Assembly: GCF_020687825.1 (NCBI RefSeq)
Contig: NZ_JAJEWP010000001.1
Coordinates: forward strand, 1,162,433 to 1,226,432
Direction of reading: 5' to 3'
DNA: 64,000 nt
Source: Fluctibacter halophilus
GTDB lineage: Bacteria; Pseudomonadota; Gammaproteobacteria; Enterobacterales; Alteromonadaceae
The translations under genes were made by a program, and so were the position numbers. The notes beneath the pieces are model-generated. The model ran no database searches. It was given only the letters and a program-made list of their open reading frames with translations, and was not told the origin of the DNA. This document shows positions 8,301 to 16,326 of this stretch, one piece after another. The first letter of the stretch is position 1. Each line of letters begins with the position of its first letter.

Positions 8301-10215
8301 CACCGAGTTCACCGCATTGGGTGTGGGTGATATGGCCGGCGACGTATTCGGTAACGGCATGCTGTTGTCTGAGCACACCCGTCTGGTGTGTGCGTTCAAC
8401 CACATGCACATTTTCTTCGACCCGGATCCGGATGCCAAAGCCACCTACAAAGAGCGTAAGCGTTTGTTTGAAAACCCACGCCTGAGTTGGGACGACTACA
8501 ACCGCGACCTGATCTCCAAAGGCGGTGGCATCTTCAGTCGAGCGGCTAAATCAATCAAACTGACCCCTGAAATGAAGAAATGGCTGGGTACCAAACAAGC
8601 CAGCATGACGCCGAATGAACTGATCCACAATGCATTGAAAATGCCAGTCGATCTGATCTGGAATGGCGGTATCGGTACCTATGTTAAAGGCAGCAAAGAA
8701 ACCCATTCAGAAGTGGGTGACCGTGCCAATGACGATTTGCGGGTTAACGGCAAAGACGTGCGGGCCAAAATTGTCGGTGAGGGCGGTAACCTGGGCCTGA
8801 CCCAGTTGGGCCGTATTGAATATGCCGCCAAGGGCGGGCGTTGTAACACTGACTTTATCGACAATGTCGGCGGTGTTGACTGCTCGGACAATGAGGTCAA
8901 CATCAAAATCCTGCTTAACTCGCTGGTCAATGAAGGGGATCTGACCCTCAAACAGCGCAATGATTTGCTGTACAAAATGACCGACGATGTGGCTGATATT
9001 GTTATCCAGGACTGTTATCGCCAGACCCAGAGCATGTCTATCACGCACTTAAGCGGTGCAGGGCAGTTAAAAGAGCAATTACGCTTTATTCATGGCCTTG
9101 AGCGTGAAGGTGCGCTGAACCGTGAACTGGAATTCATCCCTAATGACGATGACATTTCAGACCGTCTTGCCCAGGGTAAAGGCCTGACGCGGCCTGAGTT
9201 GTCGGTATTGATTGCTTACGCCAAGATGGTGTTAAAAGAAAAGCTCAAGATCCCTCAGATCACCGACAATCCTTATCATGGACGTTTGCTGCAAGAAGCG
9301 TTTCCGAAAATGTTGCGCGATAAGTTTGCCCAACAGATGGAACAACATCCTCTGCGCGGTGAAATCATTGCCACCAAATTAACCAACAACATGGTTAATG
9401 ACATGGGTCTGAATTTCGCCTATCGCATGGTGGAAGAGACCGGCGCAACCATGGAAGAAATCACCACTGCATACGCCGTGGTAAAAGGTATCTTTGAAAT
9501 GGACGGCCTGTGGCGTGAAATTGAGAAGCTGGACAACAAGATCCCGGCAGATACCCAATTGTCGATGCTCGACAGTATGCGCCGTACCATGCGTCGCGCG
9601 GCACGTTGGTACCTGCGTCACGGTGATAAGTCGATGAGTATTGATGAGGCCATCGAGTTCTACCGTTCAACCCATCAGGATCTGAGCAAAAACCTTGAGT
9701 CTTACCTGGTTGAAAGCGAATACCAGCAACTGGAAAGTGCTACCGCGAAGCTGGCCGATCAAGGCGTGCCCCAGTCTATTGCTTATCGCGTTGCCAGCCT
9801 GAGCAATTTGTTCTCATGTCTGGATCTGGCTCAGGTTGCCAGCACCGAGAAACGCAAAATCGGTCTGGTCGCCAGCTTGTACTACAAATTGGGTCACAAG
9901 CTGGAGTTGCATTGGTTCCTTGACCAAATCAACAAACAAACCGTGTCCAACCACTGGCAAGCACTGGCACGGGCATCTTACCGTGAAGAGTTAGACTGGC
10001 AACAACGCTCTTTGACCAATGTATTGCTTAACAGCGCAACACCCAAGCAGGATGCTGAACAAATTCTGACCACTTGGATGGAGAGCAATAACATTCTGCT
10101 GGAACGCTGGTATCATATGATGTCTGAGTTCAAAACCAGCAGTACCCATGAATTCGCCAAGTTCTCAGTAGCGTTGCGCGAATTGATGTTATTGAGCATT
10201 AATGCCAATCACTGA
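5365..10215 (+). CDS. gdhB: NAD-specific glutamate dehydrogenase, large (180-kDa) type
   Basis: Oxidatively deaminates glutamate to 2-oxoglutarate and ammonia with NAD. The ~1616-residue length is that of the giant L-GDH family first described in Streptomyces and Pseudomonas. The N-terminal half (residues ~1-700) holds the ACT-like regulatory regions. The catalytic core shows RGGLRWSDR and VPVGAKGGFV (~residues 815-855), LGVGDMAGDVFGNGML (~985) and GEGGNLGLTQLGRIEYA (~1140). ATG at 5365 is chosen because an AAGG lies 8 bp upstream and the product starts as relatives do; an in-frame TTG at 5308 would add 19 residues. The gene is monocistronic, with a terminator on each side. It supports growth on amino acids and funnels nitrogen from catabolism. 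Confidence 0.95.
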   Translation: MTVATHQHSVLLDNVFTLINKKVPKAHAKLVEQFSRILFRNISQDDLENRNDSDLYGATLSLWNEFSKYNSAKPSIRVFNPEIAKNGWQSSHTIVEIILKDTPFLVDSVRMTLNRLGITAHLLLHSPISIKRDAKHHLVEFVGGSSEEQPAEKGYSRETVFLIEVDRQTTKKALDSLCDELLGVVSEVSLAVSDWQPMRDKMSAIIKDFKKQPFPGSKRDQEQAVKFLTWLNDHNFTLMGYRYYDVKAIEGDHRWVPQNDSSLGLMKNSVSDRERVLSKLPASARAEALSHHALILTKTNTRAKIHRPAYMDYVGVKCFDKDGNVIGEHRFLGLYSASFYNSSALQLPVLKDKIDRICEYSGFEKGTHAYKTFLNIIETYPRDEILQGSAEELGQIVLGIFQMQERGISRLFVRKDVFGRYFSCMVYVPRERYNTALRKDTQALLKKSFNSDEEVEFTTYFSESVYARTHYIARVKDNNAEYNVKEIEKNIIELTKSWNDRLAATIRSNHGEAAGKTLEKRYDNAFSPSYQEQNLPSAALVDIERLERLDDTHTLDMLFYRPQEEARDSNTVKLKLFHRHEPIHLSAVLPMLENFGLRVIDESPYRIQCADGVVNWIMDFSMLHSNGDNMDMEKAQNLFQDAFAKVWHNDLEDDPFNRLVLGAGLTGRDVTVLRAYAKYMRQTGSSFSITYMANTLANYPAIARVLVDLFAQRFNPKLKRSEKKEQALLSSVKEQLEQVSNLDDDRIISRYLDMILATLRTNFYQPDEQGNEKPYAAFKMQPELIPDMPLPLPKFEIFVYSPRVEGVHLRGGKVARGGLRWSDRLEDFRTEVLGLVKAQQVKNTVIVPVGAKGGFVCKSLPFSEGREAIQAEGQACYKIFIRSLLDITDNIVNGEIVPPRDVVRLDEDDPYLVVAADKGTATFSDIANGIAKEFDFWLGDAFASGGSIGYDHKGMGITARGAWESVKRHFREMGIDCQTTEFTALGVGDMAGDVFGNGMLLSEHTRLVCAFNHMHIFFDPDPDAKATYKERKRLFENPRLSWDDYNRDLISKGGGIFSRAAKSIKLTPEMKKWLGTKQASMTPNELIHNALKMPVDLIWNGGIGTYVKGSKETHSEVGDRANDDLRVNGKDVRAKIVGEGGNLGLTQLGRIEYAAKGGRCNTDFIDNVGGVDCSDNEVNIKILLNSLVNEGDLTLKQRNDLLYKMTDDVADIVIQDCYRQTQSMSITHLSGAGQLKEQLRFIHGLEREGALNRELEFIPNDDDISDRLAQGKGLTRPELSVLIAYAKMVLKEKLKIPQITDNPYHGRLLQEAFPKMLRDKFAQQMEQHPLRGEIIATKLTNNMVNDMGLNFAYRMVEETGATMEEITTAYAVVKGIFEMDGLWREIEKLDNKIPADTQLSMLDSMRRTMRRAARWYLRHGDKSMSIDEAIEFYRSTHQDLSKNLESYLVESEYQQLESATAKLADQGVPQSIAYRVASLSNLFSCLDLAQVASTEKRKIGLVASLYYKLGHKLELHWFLDQINKQTVSNHWQALARASYREELDWQQRSLTNVLLNSATPKQDAEQILTTWMESNNILLERWYHMMSEFKTSSTHEFAKFSVALRELMLLSINANH

Positions 10216-10249
10216 TCCCCGGTGATGTGCAGCCGCCCATAATGCCTAA

Positions 10250-10280
10250 AGCCCTGGTGAACAAACCGGGGCTTTTTTTT
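10250..10280 (+). terminator. Rho-independent terminator after gdhB
   Basis: AGCCCTGGT / ACCGGGGCT stem (one G-T pair) with a 6-base loop, followed by eight Ts. Confidence 0.9.
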
Positions 10281-10296
10281 ACGAGGAACCTGTGAA

Positions 10297-11304
10297 ATGT
10301 ATTCACTGATAAGAACCGCTTTATTTACCCAGGATCCTGAAAAGGCCCACGACCTGACAATCAACTGGTTAAAACATACCCAGCACACGCCGTTGAAACT
10401 GACCTATTGCCAGCACGTTAACGACAAGCCGGTCGAGTGTCTTGGCCTGACATTTCCCAACCCGGTTGGATTGGCCGCAGGCCTGGATAAAAACGGTGAA
10501 TGCATTGATGCTTTCGCAGCAATGGGATTTGGTTTTATCGAAATAGGAACCGTTACCCCCAAGGCCCAGCCAGGTAACGACAAGCCTCGCATGTTCCGCT
10601 TACCACAAAAGCAGGCCATCATTAACCGGATGGGCTTTAACAACAAAGGGGTTGATTACCTGGTTGAGCAGGTGAAACAGTCTCGCTACCAGGGCGTGCT
10701 TGGCATCAATATCGGTAAAAACAAAATCACCCCAGAGCAACAAGCGCTGGATGATTACCTGATTTGCCTCGACAAAGTGTTTGAACATGCCAGCTATGTG
10801 ACGGTCAACATTTCATCGCCCAACACACCGGGTTTAAGAAACCTGCAGTACGGTGAAGCATTGGACAACTTACTGGATGGTCTGAAGCAACGCCAACACA
10901 GCCTTAGTCAACAGCACAATAAACACACGCCGTTGCTGATCAAGATTGCGCCGGATCTAAGCCCCGAAGAGATACAAAGCATTGCTGCTTCACTCAACAA
11001 AGCCCAGGTTGATGGCGTCATCGCAACCAACACCACGCTGGATAGAAGTGCGGTGCAGGGCTTGGCGCATGCTGATGAGGCCGGTGGCCTGAGTGGTTCG
11101 GTATTGCGTGACAAAAGTTTATCAGTGACCCGCCAGCTTCGAGAAGCGCTGGGGGAGGGGATGCCCATCATCGGTGTCGGCGGCATTGACAGCGCAACGG
11201 CAGCCAAGACCCGCATGACGGCCGGGGCCAATCTGGTACAGGTTTACACACCGTTTATTTACCAAGGGCCAGCCTTGATCAAACGGATCGTTAACGGGTT
11301 ATAA
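10297..11304 (+). CDS. pyrD: Dihydroorotate dehydrogenase (quinone), class 2
   Basis: Oxidises dihydroorotate to orotate at the membrane with quinone as acceptor, the fourth step of pyrimidine synthesis. The 335-residue protein starts with the membrane-associating helix of class 2 enzymes ([18 protein letters not shown]). It carries the FMN/substrate motifs [23 protein letters not shown] and [15 protein letters not shown] (the serine here is the class 2 catalytic base), then [10 protein letters not shown] and [14 protein letters not shown] lies about 10 bp before the ATG. pyrD followed by zapC and rlmKL is a conserved gammaproteobacterial order. Confidence 0.97.
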   Translation: MYSLIRTALFTQDPEKAHDLTINWLKHTQHTPLKLTYCQHVNDKPVECLGLTFPNPVGLAAGLDKNGECIDAFAAMGFGFIEIGTVTPKAQPGNDKPRMFRLPQKQAIINRMGFNNKGVDYLVEQVKQSRYQGVLGINIGKNKITPEQQALDDYLICLDKVFEHASYVTVNISSPNTPGLRNLQYGEALDNLLDGLKQRQHSLSQQHNKHTPLLIKIAPDLSPEEIQSIAASLNKAQVDGVIATNTTLDRSAVQGLAHADEAGGLSGSVLRDKSLSVTRQLREALGEGMPIIGVGGIDSATAAKTRMTAGANLVQVYTPFIYQGPALIKRIVNGL

Positions 11305-11313
11305 CGATCCGTT
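11282..11313 (+). terminator. Strong hairpin spanning the pyrD stop codon
   Basis: AACGGATCGTTA / TAACGATCCGTT is a perfect 12-bp stem with an 8-base loop. The pyrD TAA lies at the start of the 3' arm. No T-run follows, so it may act as a processing or stability element rather than a classical terminator. Confidence 0.45.
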
Positions 11314-11417
11314 GGCGATCCGCCTTCTCTATTTCAAATTCGTATTAAAAAACAGCAAGATAGCCTTGCTATTTGGGCCAACCGAATGCAGTCTGTTGCA
11401 GAGGTAGGAGGGCAATC

Positions 11418-11957
11418 ATGACACCACGCTCAGACTGGTATTGGTACCAACACACAACAACCCAACGAATTGCATTATCTCTTGATGAGGAACAGTGTTT
11501 TGTGTCAGCTGTGGGTGCCAAGCAGGTCTGTAAGCCATTGTCAGGCCAGCTGCCGTTCAGTATCGAAGACCACGCCCACTACGCTCGACTCACTGACGCA
11601 TTAACACAACTCGGCAAGTTCAATGATTTGCAAGTTGCACAAGCCGCCCTCAATGGCTGTGCTGCTCTGGCATTTCACAAACCCATCAGTCACAAAAGTT
11701 GGTACGTTGCTGCCCGCCAGCAACATAGCCAGCCCCCGAACGACGATGTTGTGCAATTGATTGGTCAATCAGGCCCTGTCGCAGCACTGGTTCTAGAGCG
11801 TGACCAAAGCAGCGCACTTTGTATGTTGCTGGAAGGGCAGATTGATTTGGCCAACGGTAAGACACTGGTGCCTTTTTCCATCATCAGAGTGCTACAGGAT
11901 CGCCTCCACAGCCTGACGGTTCGACGTCCCTCGGCGCTGTATGCACGAAGCGCCTGA
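11418..11957 (+). CDS. zapC: Cell division protein ZapC
   Basis: ZapC binds FtsZ polymers and promotes bundling of the Z ring. The 179-residue product begins MTPRSDWYWYQHTTTQRIAL and shares with Escherichia coli ZapC the DW-W-Y start, a hydrophobic core, the KSWYVA segment and a DRLHSL-type C-terminus. Its position between pyrD and rlmKL is the usual ZapC locus. AGGAGG sits just before the ATG at 11418, so the longer in-frame start at 11373 is rejected. Sequence divergence from E. coli is large, so the call rests on context as well as motifs. Confidence 0.8.
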   Translation: MTPRSDWYWYQHTTTQRIALSLDEEQCFVSAVGAKQVCKPLSGQLPFSIEDHAHYARLTDALTQLGKFNDLQVAQAALNGCAALAFHKPISHKSWYVAARQQHSQPPNDDVVQLIGQSGPVAALVLERDQSSALCMLLEGQIDLANGKTLVPFSIIRVLQDRLHSLTVRRPSALYARSA

Positions 11958-11969
11958 CGCTCGCTTCGT
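11945..11969 (+). terminator. Small hairpin at the end of zapC
   Basis: ACGAAGCG / CGCTTCGT 8-bp stem with a 9-base loop, overlapping the zapC stop. No T-run follows; its role as a terminator is uncertain. Confidence 0.3.
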
Positions 11970-12020
11970 TACAATACCGATAAAGCGACGCAAGCCCTTA
12001 TCTCGTTAGGGAATTTGCCG

Positions 12021-12026
12021 TATAAT
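12021..12026 (+). promoter_or_regulatory. -10 element of a promoter for rlmKL
   Basis: A consensus TATAAT lies 28 bp before the rlmKL start, just after TTGCCG. No good -35 hexamer is seen at the expected distance (around 11998), so promoter strength is uncertain. Confidence 0.4.
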
Positions 12027-12053
12027 CGCCAGCCGTTAACAGTTGGGACGATT

Positions 12054-14156
12054 ATGTACGATTTTTTGGTGACCACATCCAAAGGCCTGGACGGTCTGCT
12101 GCAGGACGAGCTACAGCGCTTGTGTCCTTCCGTTACCCTTGCCAGCAAGCCCGGTCAGGTAAGCGGCCACGGTGAATTGCGCGATATTTACCGTATTTGT
12201 TTATGGTCCCGACTCGCCAACAGAGTGTTGATCACCCTGGCAGAAGGCAGTGCTGATTGTCCCAAAGATTTGTATGCGCTGGCTCGTGAAGTGCGCTGGC
12301 GCAAAGTCTTCAGTGTCGCCGGAACCTTTGCGGTCAGTGTCAACGGCACCAATCGTCAGATCAACAATACCCAGTTTGCTGCCCTGACCATCAAAGATGC
12401 CATCGTTGATCAGTTCAGTGAAGAAATCGGCAGTCGCCCCTCGGTGGATAAACAGCAACCGGATGTGCGTATTCATGGCCGTATCCGTCGTGATAAAGGT
12501 GCTATATATCTGGATGTCGCAGGCCAAAGTCTGCACATGCGCCACTACCGTCAGCAGACTGGCGAAGCCCCGTTAAAAGAACATGTCGCCTGTGCGATGC
12601 TGCTTCGCAGCGGATGGGCACCAGATTGCCGGGCGCCATTGGTCGATCCGATGTGTGGTTCAGGGACGGTCGTCATTGAGGCAGCCATGATGGCGGCCAA
12701 TATTGCGCCTGGACTGAAGCGACCCCATTGGGGATTTGAGCATTGGCTTGGTCACGATCCTGGCGTTTGGCGAGACTTACACGATGAAGCATTGGCGGCC
12801 CGAACGTCACCGCCGTCACCACTGTACGCCAACGATACGGATGAGCGTGTTTTAGGTTTCGCCCAGAGCCATGCTAAGTCGGCCGGGGTTGCAGACTTCA
12901 TCACCTTCACCCATCAGGATGCCTGTGAATGGGCCGCGCCAGCTGATATCGATAACGGCTATCTGGTCAGCAACCCGCCCTACGGTGAGCGCCTGAGTCA
13001 GTTAACCGCATTGCTGCCGTTATTCCAACGCTGGGGTGATCACCTCAAGCATGCGTTTAAAGGTTGGACCGTTTCGCTACTGACATCAAACCGTGACTTG
13101 CTGCGTCAGCTAAAATTGGTCGCCAATAAAGAATATCAACTGATGAACGGTAAACTGGAATGTCAGTTGGTTAACTTTGTCTTAGATGAACGCAACTGCG
13201 AGGTCAGACCCAATCAGCGAGGCCACTCCGACTTTGCCAACCGGCTCGGTAAAAACCACAAACGTTTGAGCAAATGGGCCCGACAGCAGAACATTGATTG
13301 TTATCGCGTTTATGATGCCGATTTGCCGGAATACAACGTTGCAGTAGATTGTTACGCAGATTGGGTGGTGGTTCAGGAATATGCAGCACCTAAAGATGTT
13401 CCCGAACAAAAAGCCCGCATGCGTTTGCATGACGTTTTGATGGCAATACCCGAGGTTCTGTCGGTCGACCCTGAACACATTGTGCTGAAAACCCGCGAGC
13501 AACAAAAAGGTCGCCAGCAATATGAGAAAATGGCGGCCCAGGGCAACCGTTTGGAGGTTCATGAACACGGCGCCAAGTTCTGGGTTAACCTGACAGACTA
13601 CCTGGACACCGGTCTTTTTCTGGATCATCGAACCACCCGCCAATGGGTACATCAACGTGCCAAAGATAAAGACGTGTTAAACCTGTTTGCCTACACCGGC
13701 AGTGTGTCTGTTCACGCCGCGCTGGGTGGTGCACGATCTGTTACTACGGTTGATATGTCGAACACCTACCTCAATTGGGCCAAGGACAATTTCCGCCTTA
13801 ATCATTTGCAGGGCCCGTATGCTTTTGTACAAGGGGACTGCACAACCTGGCTGGCAAAGCATCGTCAGCAATATGATTTCATTTTTATCGATCCGCCGTC
13901 ATTCTCAAACTCCAAACGCATGGACGGCACCTGGGATGTACAACGAGACCATGTGGCATTACTCAAGGCTGCCAAACAATGTCTTCGAGAGAATGGACAA
14001 ATCCTGTTTTCGAATAACTTGCGCGGGTTTAAAATCGATGAAGCAGGATTGCTTGAAGCCGGCCTTATTGTGAAGGATGTCAGTGCCGCCAGTTTGCCGG
14101 AAGATTTTAAGCGCAACCCCCGTATTCATCGCTGTTACGAATTACACCATGTCTGA
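12054..14156 (+). CDS. rlmL: Bifunctional 23S rRNA methyltransferase RlmKL
   Basis: Makes m2G2445 (RlmL half) and m7G2069 (RlmK half) in 23S rRNA. The 700-residue length matches the fused E. coli enzyme (702). An N-terminal THUMP domain is followed by the first methyltransferase with DPMCGSGTVVIEAA (~residues 199-212) and SNPPYGERL. The second methyltransferase has VLNLFAYTGSVSVHAALGGA (~542) and IFIDPPSFSNSK (~610). ATG at 12054 is preferred over an upstream TTG because the product then starts MYDFLVTTSKGLD like relatives. Its stop overlaps the glutaredoxin-like gene by 8 bp. Confidence 0.95.
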   Translation: MYDFLVTTSKGLDGLLQDELQRLCPSVTLASKPGQVSGHGELRDIYRICLWSRLANRVLITLAEGSADCPKDLYALAREVRWRKVFSVAGTFAVSVNGTNRQINNTQFAALTIKDAIVDQFSEEIGSRPSVDKQQPDVRIHGRIRRDKGAIYLDVAGQSLHMRHYRQQTGEAPLKEHVACAMLLRSGWAPDCRAPLVDPMCGSGTVVIEAAMMAANIAPGLKRPHWGFEHWLGHDPGVWRDLHDEALAARTSPPSPLYANDTDERVLGFAQSHAKSAGVADFITFTHQDACEWAAPADIDNGYLVSNPPYGERLSQLTALLPLFQRWGDHLKHAFKGWTVSLLTSNRDLLRQLKLVANKEYQLMNGKLECQLVNFVLDERNCEVRPNQRGHSDFANRLGKNHKRLSKWARQQNIDCYRVYDADLPEYNVAVDCYADWVVVQEYAAPKDVPEQKARMRLHDVLMAIPEVLSVDPEHIVLKTREQQKGRQQYEKMAAQGNRLEVHEHGAKFWVNLTDYLDTGLFLDHRTTRQWVHQRAKDKDVLNLFAYTGSVSVHAALGGARSVTTVDMSNTYLNWAKDNFRLNHLQGPYAFVQGDCTTWLAKHRQQYDFIFIDPPSFSNSKRMDGTWDVQRDHVALLKAAKQCLRENGQILFSNNLRGFKIDEAGLLEAGLIVKDVSAASLPEDFKRNPRIHRCYELHHV

Positions 14157-14397
14157 TACCACAAAACCGTTAATCCTGTTCAGCGGCACGTCATGTCCAT
14201 TGTGCGACACTGCCAAACAAATGATTGATGCAACATTGATTGACGCCGAGCAACTGGTAGAAGTGATCAATGTACGGGATGATCATGACTTGTATCACCA
14301 GTACGGCGCCAGGATACCGGTGTTTTATCGCACTGATAGCCGGGAAGAATTACCCTGGCCATTCGATCAGCAACAATTGATAGAGTTTTTATCTTGA
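14149..14397 (+). CDS. Glutaredoxin-family small protein (DUF836-like)
   Basis: An 82-residue thioredoxin-fold protein with an N-terminal redox motif SGTSCPLCDTAKQ (CPLC at about residues 15-18), a later RIPVFYR segment that matches the cis-proline strand of glutaredoxins, and a short helical end. ATG at 14149 overlaps the end of rlmKL, and the stop overlaps the TTG start of uup, so the three genes are translationally coupled. This gene is commonly found between rlmKL and uup in Alteromonadales and Vibrionales. The redox partner is unknown. Confidence 0.8.
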   Translation: MSDTTKPLILFSGTSCPLCDTAKQMIDATLIDAEQLVEVINVRDDHDLYHQYGARIPVFYRTDSREELPWPFDQQQLIEFLS

Positions 14398-16298
14398 ACT
14401 TACTGCAACTGAAAAACGCCTCTTTAAGCTTTGGTACCCCGCCCATTCTCGATAACGTGGATTTTGTACTGCATGCCCAGGAGCGTGTGTGTCTGGTAGG
14501 GCGTAACGGATGTGGCAAATCCACGTTGCTCAAAGTCATCGGCAACGAACAAGCACTGGATGATGGTCAGCGTATCATCACCTCCAATGTACGGGTGTCA
14601 CGCTTACCCCAGGATCCGCCGGCAACCCTGGACATATCACTGTTTGATTACGTTGCTGAAGGGATGGCCGAAAAAGGGGAACTGCTAAAAGCTTACTTTG
14701 CGCAAACACAACGGGTGGCTGAAAATCCGGATGACAGAAACCTGGCAAAGCTTGAGCAACTGCAACACGAACTTGAACACCAGAATGCCTGGCAGTTTGA
14801 ACAACAAATTCAGCAGGTCCTGACCCAGCTGTCATTGGACGGCAATCAATCACTCAGCGGTCTGAGTGGGGGATGGCGGCGCAAGGCGGCCCTGGCTAGA
14901 GCTCTGGCGGGAAATCCGGATGTATTATTGTTAGATGAGCCGACCAACCACCTTGATATCGATATGATCAAGTGGCTGGAGAATGCGTTAAAAGAATACA
15001 ACGGTGCTATCGTGTTTGTCAGCCACGACCGGGCGTTTATCCGCAGCCTGGCGACACGTATTGTTGATCTTGATCGTGGCCACCTGAACAGCTACCCAGG
15101 GAATTATCAGACCTACCTGGATAAAAAGGCTGAAGATCTTGCCAATGAGGCGAATGCCAATGCCGCATTTGACAAAAAACTCAGCCAGGAAGAAGCCTGG
15201 ATCAGGCAGGGGATTAAAGCGCGCAGAACCCGCAACGAAGGCCGGGTGAGGGCACTCAAAGCCCTGCGTAACGAATATGCACAACGTCGCAACGTTCAGG
15301 GCAAAGCGAACATTTCTGTGTCGGGTGGTGATACATCCGGTAAGGTCGTGTTTGAAACCGAACATTTGAGTTACCAGCTCCCCTCAGGCCAGGCTGTGGT
15401 CGATAACCTGACCTTTACACTGATGCGCAATGATCGCGTCGCCTTGATCGGCCCAAATGGCTGCGGCAAGAGTACGTTAATCAAGTTGTTGCTGGGGCAA
15501 CTTCAGCCAACCCGTGGAACGGTAAAGCAAGGCGCCAATCTGCAAGTCGCCTATTTCGACCAGCATCGCGACGCCCTGGATCTGGATAAGCCGGTTATCG
15601 ACGTCGTTGCCGACGGTAAGCGAGAAGTGAACCTGAATGGTCATAGCAAACACGTCATGAGCTATTTGCAGGACTATCTGTTTACACCAGAGCGGGTCAA
15701 TTCACCGGTAAGTGCGCTTTCAGGGGGCGAAAAGAATCGATTATTGCTGGCCAAACTGCTCGCAAAGCCCAGTAACGTGTTGATCCTCGACGAGCCGACC
15801 AACGATTTGGACGTTGAAACCCTGGAGTTGTTAGAAGATTTACTCGCCGATTATGCCGGTACCGTACTGCTGGTCAGTCACGATCGCGAGTTTGTGGACA
15901 ACGTGGTAACCCAAAGTTTGTTTTTCGAAGGGCAGGGAAGGATTGTCGACTTTGTCGGTGGCTACAGCGATATCCAGGCATGGTATGCGCTGCAAGGACA
16001 AAAAAATCTGTCAGAGGCGGAAACTTCTCAACCGACCACGAGTCCTAAAACCAAGTCTTCACCGCGTAAGAACAAAAAGCTATCATACAAGCACCAGTTG
16101 GAACTGGACGCCTTGCCGGAAAAGATTGAACGACTGGAAGCGTCAGTAGCATCAATGCAGGAAAGCATCAGTAATCCCGACTTTTTCAAACAAGATGCCA
16201 CCACCACACAAACGGTGCTAGCGGACCTGGCCGATGCTGAACAGGCACTGGAAAAGGCGTATGCCCGTTGGGATGAACTCGAAGCACTGCAAGAGTAG
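14394..16298 (+). CDS. uup: ABC-F family ATPase Uup
   Basis: A soluble ABC-F protein with two ATPase domains, linked to ribosome function and to suppression of precise transposon excision. First domain: Walker A GRNGCGKST (~residues 36-44), signature LSGGW, Walker B LLLDEPTNHLDI. Second: GPNGCGKST (~353), LSGGEKN, LILDEPTNDLDV. The linker QGIKARRTRNEGRVRALKAL is nearly identical to the E. coli protein. A Lys/Gln/Glu-rich C-terminal coiled coil (~560-634) marks Uup among ABC-F proteins. The start is TTG at 14394, overlapping the upstream stop by 4 bp; no ATG gives a full first domain. Two ABC-F cassettes with no membrane helices rule out a transporter. Confidence 0.93.
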   Translation: MNLLQLKNASLSFGTPPILDNVDFVLHAQERVCLVGRNGCGKSTLLKVIGNEQALDDGQRIITSNVRVSRLPQDPPATLDISLFDYVAEGMAEKGELLKAYFAQTQRVAENPDDRNLAKLEQLQHELEHQNAWQFEQQIQQVLTQLSLDGNQSLSGLSGGWRRKAALARALAGNPDVLLLDEPTNHLDIDMIKWLENALKEYNGAIVFVSHDRAFIRSLATRIVDLDRGHLNSYPGNYQTYLDKKAEDLANEANANAAFDKKLSQEEAWIRQGIKARRTRNEGRVRALKALRNEYAQRRNVQGKANISVSGGDTSGKVVFETEHLSYQLPSGQAVVDNLTFTLMRNDRVALIGPNGCGKSTLIKLLLGQLQPTRGTVKQGANLQVAYFDQHRDALDLDKPVIDVVADGKREVNLNGHSKHVMSYLQDYLFTPERVNSPVSALSGGEKNRLLLAKLLAKPSNVLILDEPTNDLDVETLELLEDLLADYAGTVLLVSHDREFVDNVVTQSLFFEGQGRIVDFVGGYSDIQAWYALQGQKNLSEAETSQPTTSPKTKSSPRKNKKLSYKHQLELDALPEKIERLEASVASMQESISNPDFFKQDATTTQTVLADLADAEQALEKAYARWDELEALQE

Positions 16299-16326
16299 TG
16301 ATATAAGAAGTAAAACAGGATATCGA

